From Symbiodinium microadriaticum (lineage: Eukaryota > Sar > Dinophyceae > Suessiales > Symbiodiniaceae): DNA of 64,000 bases. The position numbers were made by a program, and so were the translations under genes. Location of the stretch: positions 294,940 through 358,939 of the forward strand of contig LSRX01000487.1 of assembly GCA_001939145.1 (NCBI GenBank). Reading direction: 5' to 3'. Below are positions 1 through 11,790 of this stretch, one piece after another. Each line of letters begins with the position of its first letter. The first letter of the stretch is position 1. The notes under the pieces were generated by a model. That model was not told the origin of the DNA and made no database searches. It worked only from the letters and a program-made list of their open reading frames with translations.

Positions 1-271
1 TCCCACAAGATGGATCACAGCGCTGACTCACGTAGGTGGACATTCATTTGCGGTACACAATGCGTTGCAAACATGTCAGGGTTGCGCAGAGTCAGGCATG
101 GATGTTGAGCGATTGTAGATCAACGTGCTGCAGCCATGTTCAGTCAGTTGCCACGTCTCATGTCGTGCTCAACGGATGCACCACCTCCCCCTGAACATGG
201 ACAAGATTCTTCTCAGACCAGCTCATAGCATTCAGCTTTGAAAACCTGGTTTCACCCAAGTCAGCTTCTGA

Positions 272-1573
272 AAAACTTCGGCGGGACAAGCCGAAGAACA
301 AGAACAGGATGAAAAAATCCGAAACAAGCAAGGCTTCCAAGAAGAAGAGCGCGTCAAGGCGTCCAAATCAAACAAGTCCCCACCAACATCCTCACCCGGA
401 TCACCACCATCGTTCGACGAGGATTACCTCTTTGTTACAGCTGTCGTGAGTGCAAGCACCGGGGCACAGCATAGGAACCGCTCAGCAGCATGTGCAAAGA
501 TGCTAGAGCGTGCCGGGTGGCGCTGCCCGTGCCACTTCTTTATGTTTCACAATGCCCTACAGGTCGTCTTGACTGCCAAGGGCTCCAGTGAAAAAGCTGT
601 CAATGCCAAGCTTGGTGAGATGAGGACCAATCACATCGTGCACCGTCATGCAGATCAGAAAGAGGCTCTTGGTCCACACACGCAGCTCCGTAAGCGCACT
701 GTCATCCCTGAAGTGTCATCGTCCATCCCTTTGGATGAGCGCGAATGGTCGTGTCCGGTGCCCCGTTGCAACGTTGGCCTTGGTTCCACAAGCTCCAGGT
801 GGGCGAAGGAGCAGGCCATTGAGAAGCACCGTAAGGCGTGTCACCCTCGTGTGACAAGAAAGGAGCTTTACCATAAGCGTTGGAAGCAACGGAAGTCCTC
901 CAAGCAAATTTCCCTTCAGAAGAGCAAGGTGAAGTTGAGTATGACTCGTAGAGCTAATAAGTTTGCTGCTAAAGACATGTCCCCACTTGGACATTCGCTG
1001 TTGCACTTCCTTCCTGATTGGGCTTCTTGGAAGTACAAAAAAGGAGGGAAAAGAAAGTATGATTTTTTCACGTGCGTCAAATGCCTGCAGGTTCGCCAGC
1101 ATGAGTGGAAGAAGCCATGTCGTGGTACTGGTCAAGGCATTGCTTCCGCTCAGAGGGCTTTCTGGTTGAATCTTAGCGAGGTTAATCAGTCTAGACTCCT
1201 TGACATTTGAGGGCTGAGAAGGAAAGAGGCTGATGTCATTTTTGCGTCTCCTCATGATGAGATTAGTGAATTTGGGCACGATCTTGTCCACTTCACTCCG
1301 AAAGCTGGCGTTTGGCCGGTGGCAGGGGCCGATAAGCGTCAGATTACCAAGTACACCACTTGTACGAAATGTTGGAGAGTCAATCCTTCTGGCAGTGCTG
1401 CTGTCTGGAAGATTCAGTGTGATCATGACAGTGAGCATGCGGGCAGAGGACGCGTGAGGTCATGGAAAGCAATGAAGACTGCTCAGAAGCGCGTTCTCTG
1501 CAAGCTCTGGGGAGTTAGCTTTGCGGAAGCCGATGAATGGCTATGCTGCTCGAGCCGCAATGCCAAATCTTGA
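272..1573 (+). pseudogene. LINE 1 ORF1, zinc-finger protein, broken by an in-frame TGA
   Basis: The frame is open from 272, after a TGA at 269, and runs to a TGA at 1571 with one internal TGA at 1208-1210. That stop is followed in the same frame by well-formed sequence, so it looks like a point mutation, perhaps CGA to TGA. The first part is rich in Glu, Lys and Ser. A C2H2-like finger begins CPVPRC (about 758-775) and ends H-x3-CH near 835. Cys pairs follow at about 1070-1110 (CVKC) and 1360-1370 (CTKC). Such ORF1 proteins bind element RNA in other LINEs; that role is inferred here. The true start is uncertain: GTG at 446 gives 254 codons to the first stop, but coding-like sequence extends upstream. 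Confidence 0.6.
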
Positions 1574-1645
1574 CGTCTGATGGGGAGGACCGTCGCCACT
1601 GCCACTGCGACACCTGCCCCCTAGTACGCTGCAGTTTTTCTTTCC

Positions 1646-4600
1646 TTGATTCCAAGGGTTAGTTTGGTTCTTGCCAGATTGGCTTTTGCTGCCTTAGTTG
1701 AACAGGGTATTGAGCCTCACCCTGGTCCCCGCCGACACGGTAAAATCCGTTTGCTCAGTAGGGGTTTTTCGGTTTGGTCGCTCAACACGGGTGGAGCTCC
1801 TAAGGTTTGGGAGTTTCTTAACCTTGTTGTCGCTAATAACGTTTCTCTTGCCGTCGTTCAGGAGGCTCGTATGAAACAGAACGAGCTCGATGCATTTACC
1901 AGCGCTGCTTGGTGTCAAGGTTTTAAAGCTTTTCATGTCAAAGGGCCTGATGCCAATACTCGTCGGGACCTTGAAAGGCCCACCGGAGGAGTTCTGCTTC
2001 TTGTGCGAAGGGGGATTCCCCATACCACGCGTTTTCAGATCACAATGCCTGGTGGTCAAGCCATTGCTGTCTGGGCAGGTGGTTTACTCTTGATCGGGGT
2101 TTATAGCCCTCCAAATGATCAACAAGCTGATTTTCTTGAAGCCTTGCATTCTGGCTTAGCTGATTTTTCCAGCTGTCCTTTTTTGGTCGTTGGCGATTGG
2201 AATCTCACTCCCAGTGAGAACCCTTTTGTCGATGCCTCTGGCGCTGCGGTTGTTGCTGCACCTGTGGGTGCCACACGGCATAACCAATAGTCTTCCGTTT
2301 TTGATGACGCTGCCCTTGCTCCAGGTATGGATTTTGGTAGGGTTGAACAGCATGTTTACGATGCCCATCCGGATGTAGATGATGCTAATTGGCTTCCTAC
2401 CAGATGGAATGCCAATCGCTGTGTTGACTATGCGATCTCGAAACTTCCTTTGCACTGCATTTCCGCCTGTTTAGGCGAGGAAAAGCTTTCGGATCATAGA
2501 ATCTTGAAACTTCACTGTGAAAAGTGCTTGTCGACTGCCATGTCGTCCAAGCTTCGCATGTGCGATCGGCACCCCAAAACCGGAAGGTCAGTTGATGATG
2601 CCTGGAGCAGCTTTTGCAAAACTCTTGAAAAGGCTTTTCGTGTTGCCCACGCCAGGGCCAGGGGTTTAAGGTTTAGGCCTCTCCCTAAGTCCTGCCGTCC
2701 CCGAAACAGTTCCCCGTGCTTCATTAGGCCCACGGCCCCTGTCACCAGACATCCTGCGTCTTTTCTGCCCTGCTTGGGCATTCGTCAGGCCCGAAATAGC
2801 TTCAGGGCCAGTAGGTTTTCTGAGCCTGTCACCAACAATGAGCGCTCGCTCTGCCTGTGGCGTGATAAACTGCTTGCCTGTGACAAGGAGGTTTTCAAGT
2901 GGTTGCGTGGTCGGTCTGGCGCGCCCACTTACAACCTCTACTGGAATTACTGGAATGACTCTCCGGTTTCGATGTCCCCGCTCGAAGGCACCCAGTGTTT
3001 GAAAGACTTTTGGTGCTCCGTCTGGAATCGCGAACGCCCTGATTTTGCCAATATTCTCAGAGTCTTAAGTGATACTCTTAATGATTTTAGGCGCCCTACT
3101 CAGGTGGGGGAAGCCCTCACGGCTGAGGATCTGGCCAAGGCTTCTCCAGCCCTGGCTGGTACCAGTGCGGGGGTTGACGGGTGGAGCGGTGATGATCTTG
3201 CCGCTCTTCCTTTTAGTGTGTGGAGGCAGCTCGCCCCTCTGTTTTATCATTTTGAGACGTATGGGCTGGTGCCCAGTACTTGGGTTCTCATTCGCCAAGT
3301 CCACTTGCCGAAAGCCGGTAAAGGTGTTAGGGCCCAAGATAATGCTGTTCGGGCTGATGCTCTCAGGCCTGTCAGTGTTTTGTCTGCCTGGTGGCGTCTC
3401 TGGGGTCGCGGCAGGCTCCGCAGTCGGTGCATGTCCGCTTGGATTTCGCACCGGTGGCCTGACGATTTTTATGGGGGTCGTCAAGGCGTCTCTACTTCCG
3501 ATGCCCTCCTTCCCATTTTGCAGTCTGTCGACGAGGGCTTTTATATAGGGTCGCTTGACTTTTCTTTGGCCTTCGACTCCACAAACCCTGTCATCCCGCT
3601 GCATGTTTTTCATCAGTTGGGCATGCCGGTTGGCATCAGCAATATGCTGTCTAGTGTTTGGTGCCATCAGGCACGTTTTCTCCAGCTGGCTGGTGACACC
3701 GATCCCAGTCCTTGTTACGTTATAGTGCTTCGTTGCCGCAAGGCGACGCGATGTCGATGCTTGGCCTTGCTGCCACCTTGCTGGGCCCACATCTTGATCT
3801 CAAGAGGCGTTTTCCCTCTTCGGTTTTTGCCACGTATGTGGATGATCGCACTTTTGCGTGTCCTTCTGGTGGCATTTGTGTTGATGTTGCCACTGCGTGG
3901 CACAACTGGAGTAACTTCCTTAATCTCCATGAGAACAGTACTAATTTGCAATTCTTCCACCGCACTGTCTCTGGCAGACGTTGCCTCGTTCGAAGCGGCG
4001 CTCCGCCTGATAGGGTTTTGTGTCACCCGAAATTGCTTGGGGTCCAGCTCATTCCTGCTGCTGGCCGCTCTATCACGGATGACGAAGATAAGAGGTTCCG
4101 CAGAGCCACTGTTCTTGCACGCAGATGCTCATACCTCCCTCACCCTGGGTGGAGGAAGTGCTTCTTCGCGGCTGCGACTGCGATCGCTGTGGTTAAATGG
4201 GGTTGGATGGTTAAGGTTCCACCTAAGAAGGCGTTTGCCGTTGTGCTGTCACTCATGCTATGGGTGATCCTTCCCTGTGCAAGATCATGAGAGGTCATCT
4301 CTGCTCTCCTGATTTTGCTTGTTTTTCGGCGGTCGTCTCCGCTTTCTTTCGCTTCTGTCAGAAGCACCGCAGACCCTTAGGCTCTTGGCAGCTTCGGTCT
4401 GGCCTGGCAAAAACTCTCCGCTCGTTCTTCAGCCGGTACAGTTGTCAGGTTTCTGGTCCTTGGACCTGGTTTCCTGAAAGTGATGCTTCTATTCACATGT
4501 CCTTGTTGCCTGCAAGCCGTTGGTTTGCCAACAACTGTAAAGCTCTCCAGCATTCTCTTCGTGAACTCTGGAGGAGACACCTTTTTGGTAAGTGGGCCTC

Positions 4601-5027
4601 GAGCTCACGGATTGACAGCCGCTTGGCTGGCAATGTTCCTTACTCTGAGGTTCGCTGTGCTGCTGCTCGCAGTCTGGCTCTTAAATCCTTAGATACTACT
4701 GCTGTACAGGTGGGGGCAAATGTTTCTCCCGCTAAGCTTCGGGTGATGATGCGCGATCCTCGGCCTCGACGTTCGAAGCGCAAAACTCCTGCCCCTGTTT
4801 TTATCTGCCCTTTCTGCTCTCAGGAAGGTGCCGATCTGCAACATGTCGTTTGGTCATGTTTCCAGCGTCGCTGGGAGGATGGCAGTAGACCTCCTCTGTG
4901 CCCTGATTGCCCGCTTCAAAGGTGTTTGGGATGGCCACGGAGGAAGCCTCCAGATGCCTATGATATCCAGGTTCTGACCTGGCAAGCATTTTGCAGAAAA
5001 CGCATTCTGCAAGAGAGGTGGTGCTAG
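1646..5027 (+). pseudogene. LINE 1 ORF2: endonuclease and reverse transcriptase with one stop and two frameshifts
   Basis: The apurinic-type endonuclease spans about 1790-2510: SLNTGG, the catalytic Glu in VVQEAR, GVYSPP, VVGDWN and a closing SDHR. A TAG at 2288-2290 interrupts it in frame. Reverse transcriptase follows: LRPVSVLSAWWRLW near 3360-3410, motif A GSLDFSLAFDS near 3550-3580, then a -1 change near 3705-3712, SLPQGDAMS near 3730-3756, and the catalytic YVDD near 3836-3847. A second -1 change near 4260 leads to the C-terminal part, which ends with a CPFC...H...C knuckle at about 4806-4860 and a stop at 5025-5027. The intact protein would nick target DNA and reverse-transcribe its own RNA. 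This copy cannot encode a continuous product. Confidence 0.85.
1706..1729 (+). other. 2A-like ribosome-skipping motif
   Basis: The residues GIEPHPGP sit about 20 codons before the endonuclease domain and follow a hydrophobic, Leu/Ala-rich stretch. The classical 2A consensus ends D-(V/I)-E-x-N-P-G-P; here Gly replaces Asp and His replaces Asn, while Glu, Pro-Gly-Pro and spacing are kept. 2A-like peptides are established at the N-termini of some non-LTR retrotransposon proteins. ORF1 and ORF2 lie in the same frame across this point, as expected if an intact ancestor made one polyprotein split co-translationally. Whether this His variant is active cannot be judged from sequence. Confidence 0.55.
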
Positions 5028-5727
5028 CACCGTGCTCTTTTCTCCGTCTTTTCTTGATTCCCTTCCAGGTTTCTTTGCTTTTCGGTTTAGGGCCTCGGTT
5101 TAGGACGCCTTTTTGTGCATCACTTTCAGTCTGGTTTCGTTCCAGATGCCTTTGTGAATGCACCCTGCAGTTCTGTTGCTAGGGTTTAGACCCGCCTACT
5201 ACTTCTGCTCCTGTTGTCAAGTGCTTGCGCTTGTACATCCACTGCTGTGGATTCACGTGTTTGCAGCAACATGGTTGCTGCACCAACTGGCGGCTGCCCC
5301 CCTTAAGCTTTGAGCTTGATGGAGTGGGTGCCTTTGTCAACTTTTTCTTCTTCACGATGCCCTACCAGAGTTTTCGCAAGTGACAGCATTCGAGATGCCC
5401 AAAACGGTGCTGCGTGTGTGTGAACCTCCTTAGCACATGGGAACAGAGAGTCACTCCTTTACTACTGAATTACCGATTGAATCCACATGATTGCAGGGGG
5501 CACGGCGCCACAGTTCGAGCCATGAAGACGAAGATAAGAACTGTGGTGGAAGCACTCAAGGACGCTTGAGTGTGAACCTGCGAAAAAGGTGCGGCCCCTG
5601 AGCCAGCAAGATTAGGAACATTCAGTCTTGCACAACAGCCGTTGCATGTGCATGACAGTTTGCAAAACACCCCGCCCCACCCGTGTTGTCTGTTCTCCTG
5701 ACCTCGTCCCTTTGCCGAAATTGCGCA
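5028..5727. other. No recognised gene; 3' flank of LINE 1
   Basis: The first 160 bases, T-rich and C/T-rich, are probably the 3' untranslated region of LINE 1. The remainder shows no coding or structural signal that I can support. Confidence 0.4.
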
Positions 5728-5930
5728 ATGTATGTGTGTATGTATGTATGTATGAATGTATGTATGTACGCATGTATGTATGGATGTATGTGTGTATAGC
5801 AGTGAGAAAGACAGAGAGGCAAATAGGTCTAAGTGTCCATGTGTGTGTGTAAATGCGGGAAAATGTGTGTGTGTGTGTGTGTGTGCGTGCTTGTGTGTGT
5901 GTGTGTTTGAATTTGATTGTCTGTGTATAT
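5728..5930. repeat. Microsatellite tract (TATG)n and (TG)n
   Basis: An imperfect TATG tetranucleotide run at about 5728-5800 is followed after 40 bases by an imperfect TG run at about 5840-5920. Translations through it are low-complexity and not genes. Confidence 0.9.
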
Positions 5931-8900
5931 ATGTCCGTCATGCTCAGATTTTACGTCTTTTTGGTGCCTGAGGAGAGCGGGTAATTGCCGCTCGCAAGCT
6001 AAGGCCACGAGCTCAAGGCCGCTGACGCTCGGAGCGCTGTTTTTGGCTTCGCACAGTTTAAGTATAGGGCTTAAGGCAACTGACTGGGGATCTTAATGAG
6101 TCCTGTGTCTTCAGGCATTTTCCACGCAGCATGTTTCGCAAGTGATGTGTTTCCTAGTCACTGTTGTATCGTGCGAGATCTTGAGACCTTATCGGCATTT
6201 CCGAATTGTAAGCATTTAATGTTCTCTATGTTGGTAGCATGATCATTTCCTGTATTTGCAGCCCTGAATATACCGTTCGTTGTTACGTTGCACACGAGAA
6301 GAGAAGTACCTCGTTTGTGACTCTGTCGGCTACCTGGATTCCAGACTGCCGGACAGCGCCGGTAACTAGTCATCGCCAGGTCTCGTCCAAGAGCAAGCTT
6401 GAGCTGCGTGACGCTCGAGGGATTTCTGGAGTCATTTTGAGCTTCCTTCCAAGGGCCTGCGAACTGCATGGACGGAAACAAGCTTTTTTCCTTGCTCATG
6501 CATGGACAGCAGCTCAGGTCCGTATCTTCTGCTGGCAAGCGAAGGCCTTCTGCAAAGCGAGTTCCATAGGGCTACTGTCGAGCGAGTGGTTAGACAGAGA
6601 GAGAGAACCAAAAAGGAAGGTGAAATCTTGTGTAAATGCGAGATCATGGGGCTTCTTGTTCGCAGCGTGTGCACTTTCCAGGTGTCAGCTCGTCCTGCAT
6701 GCGAAGCCCCCGACGCCTCAGCACGAGGCTCCTGCTTCCCGTCAGAGTTGCCAAATTCAGGGACACAACTCGTTCTTAGTCGTAGTTACCATGTAAGAGT
6801 ACAATATAGATAGTAAGTTATACAGTGCGAATACCAAACAACATAATATTGTACATTTTTACCGTCACACGATGTAACGTAATGTAGGACAGAATGAAAT
6901 AAAGTCGCATGGCACAATCGGTTTCCGCGTGCCATGGCACATTACCATATAGTTTTGTAAAATGCAGTGCGCAATTCATCGTAAATCATATACTATCGTT
7001 TAACACAACTTCAAAATAGATCTAACCCGGTGTAACTTGAGATAGATGAAACAAATAAGCTTAAATAGAGTCTAGTATTTACTCTAACATAATGTACACT
7101 ACTAGAGTACGACATGACGCAACATGACACAACATACTCTCTTTGTGCAGACATGCCTACATATGTGCCTCGGCACATTTGTGGCTGCATTCATTCGCTC
7201 GTTCGTTCGTCCATTCCGTGCGCGGCACAACGCGCATGACGTACACAAACGGGCATGCACGCGCACATGCACAGACACCAAAAGCATCATGGCGCGTCGT
7301 GCCACGTACCCATTCATAGCACATGCCGACATTCTCCCATGCACGCACTGGCAAAATGCTCACAATACACTGGGATCCAATGTGATGGTAGTTTATGTGC
7401 ACGGTAATGCAGGAACCAATGCAATACATCTGCCGTCGCGTCTCGTGAGTCTCGTGGTTACCATGCATGTGTGCCTGCGCGCAATCCACAGACACACCGG
7501 CACAAGTAGAATGCAGAAGCGTTGTAATTTGTTACAATCTTTGGTCCACACATATGATGCTAGATGCACACGTAGGTTGCATGCAAAGGATGATATGTAG
7601 ATCACTCTAGATGTGCTGCCCGTGCATGCATGAATCGTCCGGTCCTGTCGGGTCGGGGCACGGTCAGGTCAGGTTAGGTTACTTCATGATATGTCTGCAT
7701 ATGTCTGCATGCTTCTCCAAACACAAGCCCCCTTGTCATGGCTTCAAAGGCAGTTGCGACGCGCTTGCAGCTTGACCTGCCCGCGGCTTGTTGCACAGGA
7801 CCTGTCAGCCGTGGCAAAGTCGAACCTGCATTCTGCCAATACTGTCCTTGTAGCATTCCCTATTGTTTTCCTTCGACAGGCCAAGACCACCAAACCTTTT
7901 TTGGCCTTTGCCCAAGCTCAGGCCTGGAGTCCAGCTGGGTGGCGCTGGGGCCTCAGAGATCCCACAGGGAAAGTTACTGGATTCTGATCGAGCTGTATCA
8001 GATGACACTAGATGGCCGAATGAAATTATGACGTCCAGACTCTCCCTGAGGGATTCTGAGACAGGTCGCAGGGGCCCTCGACAGCATCTGGGAGCTCTGG
8101 GTCTCGCCGACGGTTTGAGATGGTTCAAGGATAGCATGGCATGGCTTCGGTAGCATAGGCAGTAAGACAGCTTTCCCCTAGCACGTCTCGTACCTGGTAC
8201 ATCCCGACAAGTTCCTAAAAGCAGAAAGCCTGTCTTCACAGGCTAATCTTTGGAGCGACTGGGTAGGGAACGAGCGACCGGAAGGACAGAACAGCAGGCC
8301 GTGCACTCATGCGTGCAAATGCGAAGCCCGGAAGTTCGAGAAGCACACGACAACACCACAGAAGAGAAAAGAGGTGACGAAGAGCATGCTCTACACCACA
8401 GCAGGGGAAGAGGCTTCACAAAGCGACTAGTTACATCTAGCTACAGTATCCGGTACAAAATAGACAATGGAAGCTTTTGTGTACAACTTTACTATATTGG
8501 CTGCAAGGTTGAGATGCTTGTAGACCCGGGATGTGCATCGCGAGAAAAGAAACAACTGCAGGGGCTTGATGTGGCATCATCGTATGCTAATGTGTTGTGC
8601 ACGCGCGAAACCGCCCATTGCCATCTGTGCTCTAGTGGTAGGGCACGAGAGCATGACAGGATGTGCTGAGGTTCCCTCAAGCGGCTTGCCCATTCCTGTA
8701 AGCCATCCTCGCAAAAGATATCCTCTCAGCTGTGCCTGCATGGAGACAACATGACTCTAACTGTTGAAGAGGCGGAGTTTCACGCAGCCTCAGGGCACAC
8801 CAGCCTAATGGCATTCCCCACAGAAAGAGGAGATCCGCTGAAATGTTTCGATGAGCCTTTGACTCTCGTCCACGCGCCCCCTTGCACTACGACTTGGGCG

Positions 8901-10070
8901 GCAACAGCAGGCTGGAGTCATTGTGCAGTTTTCCGATGCTGAAGCTCAAAGCTTGCGGTTAGTGATCCTGCTAAATCAGTCTGTAGAGTCTAGATGTCAC
9001 GCCCACGGGTAGCCACCCAGCGAGAGGAGAAGCTGATTCACCGTTGCATCTTGCTGATGCCGCGAGCTACTGTCAGGCATTCTTCGCGGAATATGGAAGG
9101 CATAGAGGGAAGCCTGCCAAGATCTCAGCACTTTGCCGCTCTTTAGTGTCCGCGTAACATCTCAAGCTGTGCCAGCTGAGCCCAAGGCTTCCGTTGCACA
9201 GCGAATTGAAGCTGGAGGAGAGCTTCATGGGGCTCGAAAACTCTCGAAATCGATTGTTGGTGAATGACATCTCTCTCATTGAAATGTGCTGCTCCGGAGC
9301 AGCCGGTGCGGGCCGCGCCGGCATGTGTTAGGATTTGCTGTTCGTTTTGAGCAGGATGCGATAAGCGTCTTGAAGTTCCGGCAGACCCTCCGAGAGGAGA
9401 GCGAGGCACCTGCTAGACCGCGCAAAGAGTAGTCCGTCTGCCAGTGTGTACCACTTTGCTGAACTCATGGCTCTCAGGCGGTTGCAGACCTGGACATGGC
9501 ATGGCAGGTAAGTGATTCTCCCTCTGATTACAGCCAGCTTGCTGCAGGAGTTTCCGCGGCGGTGGGCTCATGCTGTGGTGTTCCGAATTTTGTTGACTGA
9601 TGTGGTAGATTGCAACACCAGTGGCAAGCATTGCAACGTCTCGCGCTGCACTTCTGTGTTGCGTCTGATGTGGTGTTCGTGTTGATGGTCTCGAAACGCA
9701 CGGGGAAGATTCTGCTGCAGCGGTGGTGCTGATTCTATGCTCGTGATGACGCTGCCTCTGTAGCAGCTGCTGCCGGGCTCGGTGGTCGTCGTTGTGGGTA
9801 AGAGCTAGCACTTGTAAAGCTAAGCCTATCTGAAACATATCCATGCCGGGTGGAAGAAACCCGTTGCTGTGCGCCCAAAGTTTCGCATAATGAGGCCCAG
9901 GAGCGTCGACCCTGCCAGCGCAGCGGTTGCTTCGATGCCTTCTGAGGAGCTCTCAGGCACAACATCACGGACGCATTTTCAATCTATAGCGTTCAGATTC
10001 CGCATGTTGTCGCGACAGGTTGTGCCAGCGTGGGCGGGTGCATGAGTTTGCGTACATTGTAATCTGCACA
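5931..10070. other. Gene-poor stretch, nothing recognised
   Basis: Short open frames only, none with a recognisable motif. 6790-7130 is AT-richer than its surroundings with many short ACATAA/AATGTA-like words. 7620-7680 is GGTC/GGTT-rich. Exons of intron-rich genes could be hidden here but I cannot point to one. Confidence 0.4.
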
Positions 10071-10190
10071 CGTGCGCACGCACACACCCACACCCACCCG
10101 CATCCACAGCACCCGCACGCGCGCGCACACACACACAAACAGAAAGAACACACACAAACACGCTCGCACACACTCACAGACGGACGGACG
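10071..10190. repeat. (CA)n-rich microsatellite
   Basis: CACACA and CCACAC words with interruptions, ending in GACGGACGGACGG. Overlapping open frames on both strands are repeat translations. Confidence 0.85.
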
Positions 10191-11700
10191 GAGGTGTGGT
10201 GAAGATCCCACGGCACCCACCTCGTACCTTTCTGGCCAAGCCGGTAGCGATGCTGATAAGTTCATGTCTACATGAAAGGCTTGCTTGAAGATTCCTGGAG
10301 AAGTATGGAGTCGTCCTGATCCAAGCAATCGAACTTCGATCCTTTTTGCCTGCCGTTCGCTTGGACTTCCAGGAAATTCAAGAAGGTTGGGACTGGGTTC
10401 TGAAGCAGTAACTGGCAGAAAGGACGGTCGAAGGATCCGTCTTTACAGGCATGTGGTATTCAGCCAACTCGCTGTAAGGCGACGACCTTTCACAACACCT
10501 GGAGCTTCGCGGCCGCATGGTCTGTCCAGGCAGACAGAAGGATCGAATTCGCCCACCATTGCATCGATTCCGAATTCCTGAGCCGCCTGAGCCGGCAAAT
10601 ACTGCGGCATCGTGCGGGTATCGTGTGAGACAGAATCGGAACAGCAGCTGAAAGCGGAATGCCAGGTCGAACACCTGCAATTCTTCGTTCTCCATTTCCG
10701 GTGCCTGGTCTGATCGTATTTCAGTCTGGCACTGACTGGCACTGACTGACCCTCACTTTGAACAGAGGCGGAAGCCAGAGTCGAAAGAGGCTCTCCAAAC
10801 CCGCTAGAAACGACTCTGTTAGGTTTCGGCCTCCAACCCAACAAGAGTCAGAAAGGGCTCATGCTTTTATGGATGCCACCTGATCAAGGCAGCGATGTTT
10901 TGCGCCCGAAGTCCATCATCGTTGCAGCTCGGCTCGGCCATCCAGCAATGCAGCATTGATGCTGCCGCAGGGTGCTGCAAAAGCTGACTCCAGTTTTTAA
11001 TTAGGTAGGTCAGGGCCAAGCTGAGTGTAAGTTCTTCTCGCGAAGTTCGCTTGAGGACGAACCCATTCCATCACGCCTGGTGAACATGCTCAAGCATCTC
11101 GGGGATGCATTAGCGGTCGTCAGCATGTTAGATGCCCGAGCTCCCAATTTCACGCTCGGGATGCAGCGCTGCGGTACGGGCTTTGACAAGTCAAGTTTCT
11201 CTCGAGTTCTGGTGTTCTAGCAACAACCTCGCAAGTCCTTGCAAGTCTTGACACGCTGCGTGGATGCTCCATGTATACACAAGGCAAGCATCCGACTTCG
11301 AGCGTCAGTCCAGGGAGAAGAGCAGTGCCTCAAGGCAACGCCTCGCACGGTCGGCGCAGTCAATTTGTTGAATTGGGGTGGTTATTGTGACGTAGCGTTG
11401 AATCGACGGTCCGGTTATCGTCTTGGCCCAACTTCACTTGAAAGGGGCTCTGGGTACGACCAACCTCACTTAACATGGGGGCAATGCGCAGATCTCTGTT
11501 CTCCCGGAGGCGGTCGCTTTTCACGCAGTCCTGTGGCTCGCTGCGGTCGAAAGCAAGCTTGTCCAGCTCGAGGTTGGTTGCAGTTGGAACTCGAGGGTGG
11601 GTTGGTTTTTGAGCCTGAGCTCTACGATCCCCATTTAACTAGATGCTCAAGACAGGATTCCTTTTCTGGAATGTTGTGGCTAGTTTTCTGGATTCCGCAC
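10191..11700. other. No recognised gene
   Basis: Mixed-composition sequence with short frames on both strands and no recognisable motif. Confidence 0.4.
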
Positions 11701-11790
11701 CGTCAAAATGATCATTATCGACATCGACACCATTGTCAGCATCATCATCATCATCATCATCACCACCATGATGATCATTCAACAGCATTA
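11701..11790. repeat. (ATC)n/(CAT)n simple repeat
   Basis: Imperfect trinucleotide run that gives poly-His or poly-Asp in translation. It is flanked by similar ATGATC words. Confidence 0.8.

Larger units (their letters stand above)
1..5190 (+). mobile_element. Decayed non-LTR retrotransposon (LINE 1 of the window)
   Basis: The unit runs from a zinc-finger ORF1 through a 2A-like peptide to apurinic-type endonuclease, reverse transcriptase and a C-terminal CCHC knuckle. All ORF1 and endonuclease segments share one reading frame (in-frame stops at 1208, 1571, 1622 and 2288). Two later -1 frame changes lie near 3705-3712 and just before 4260. The left end may lie outside the window. The right end is not defined: no poly(A) tail or target duplication was recognised, and 5190 is only where a short 3' untranslated stretch appears to end. 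The copy is inactive as it stands. It belongs to a different family from the LINE at 55.3-63.9 kb, having another domain order and a YVDD rather than FADD active site. Confidence 0.85.

Noticed and set aside
716..1438. 240-codon - strand frame
   Set aside because: Antisense shadow of LINE 1 ORF1, which has zinc-finger motifs in the + frame.
3065..3790. 241-codon - strand frame
   Set aside because: Antisense shadow of the LINE 1 reverse transcriptase.
7657..7680. GGTCAGGTTAGGTT, telomere-like
   Set aside because: Too short and irregular to be a telomeric repeat.
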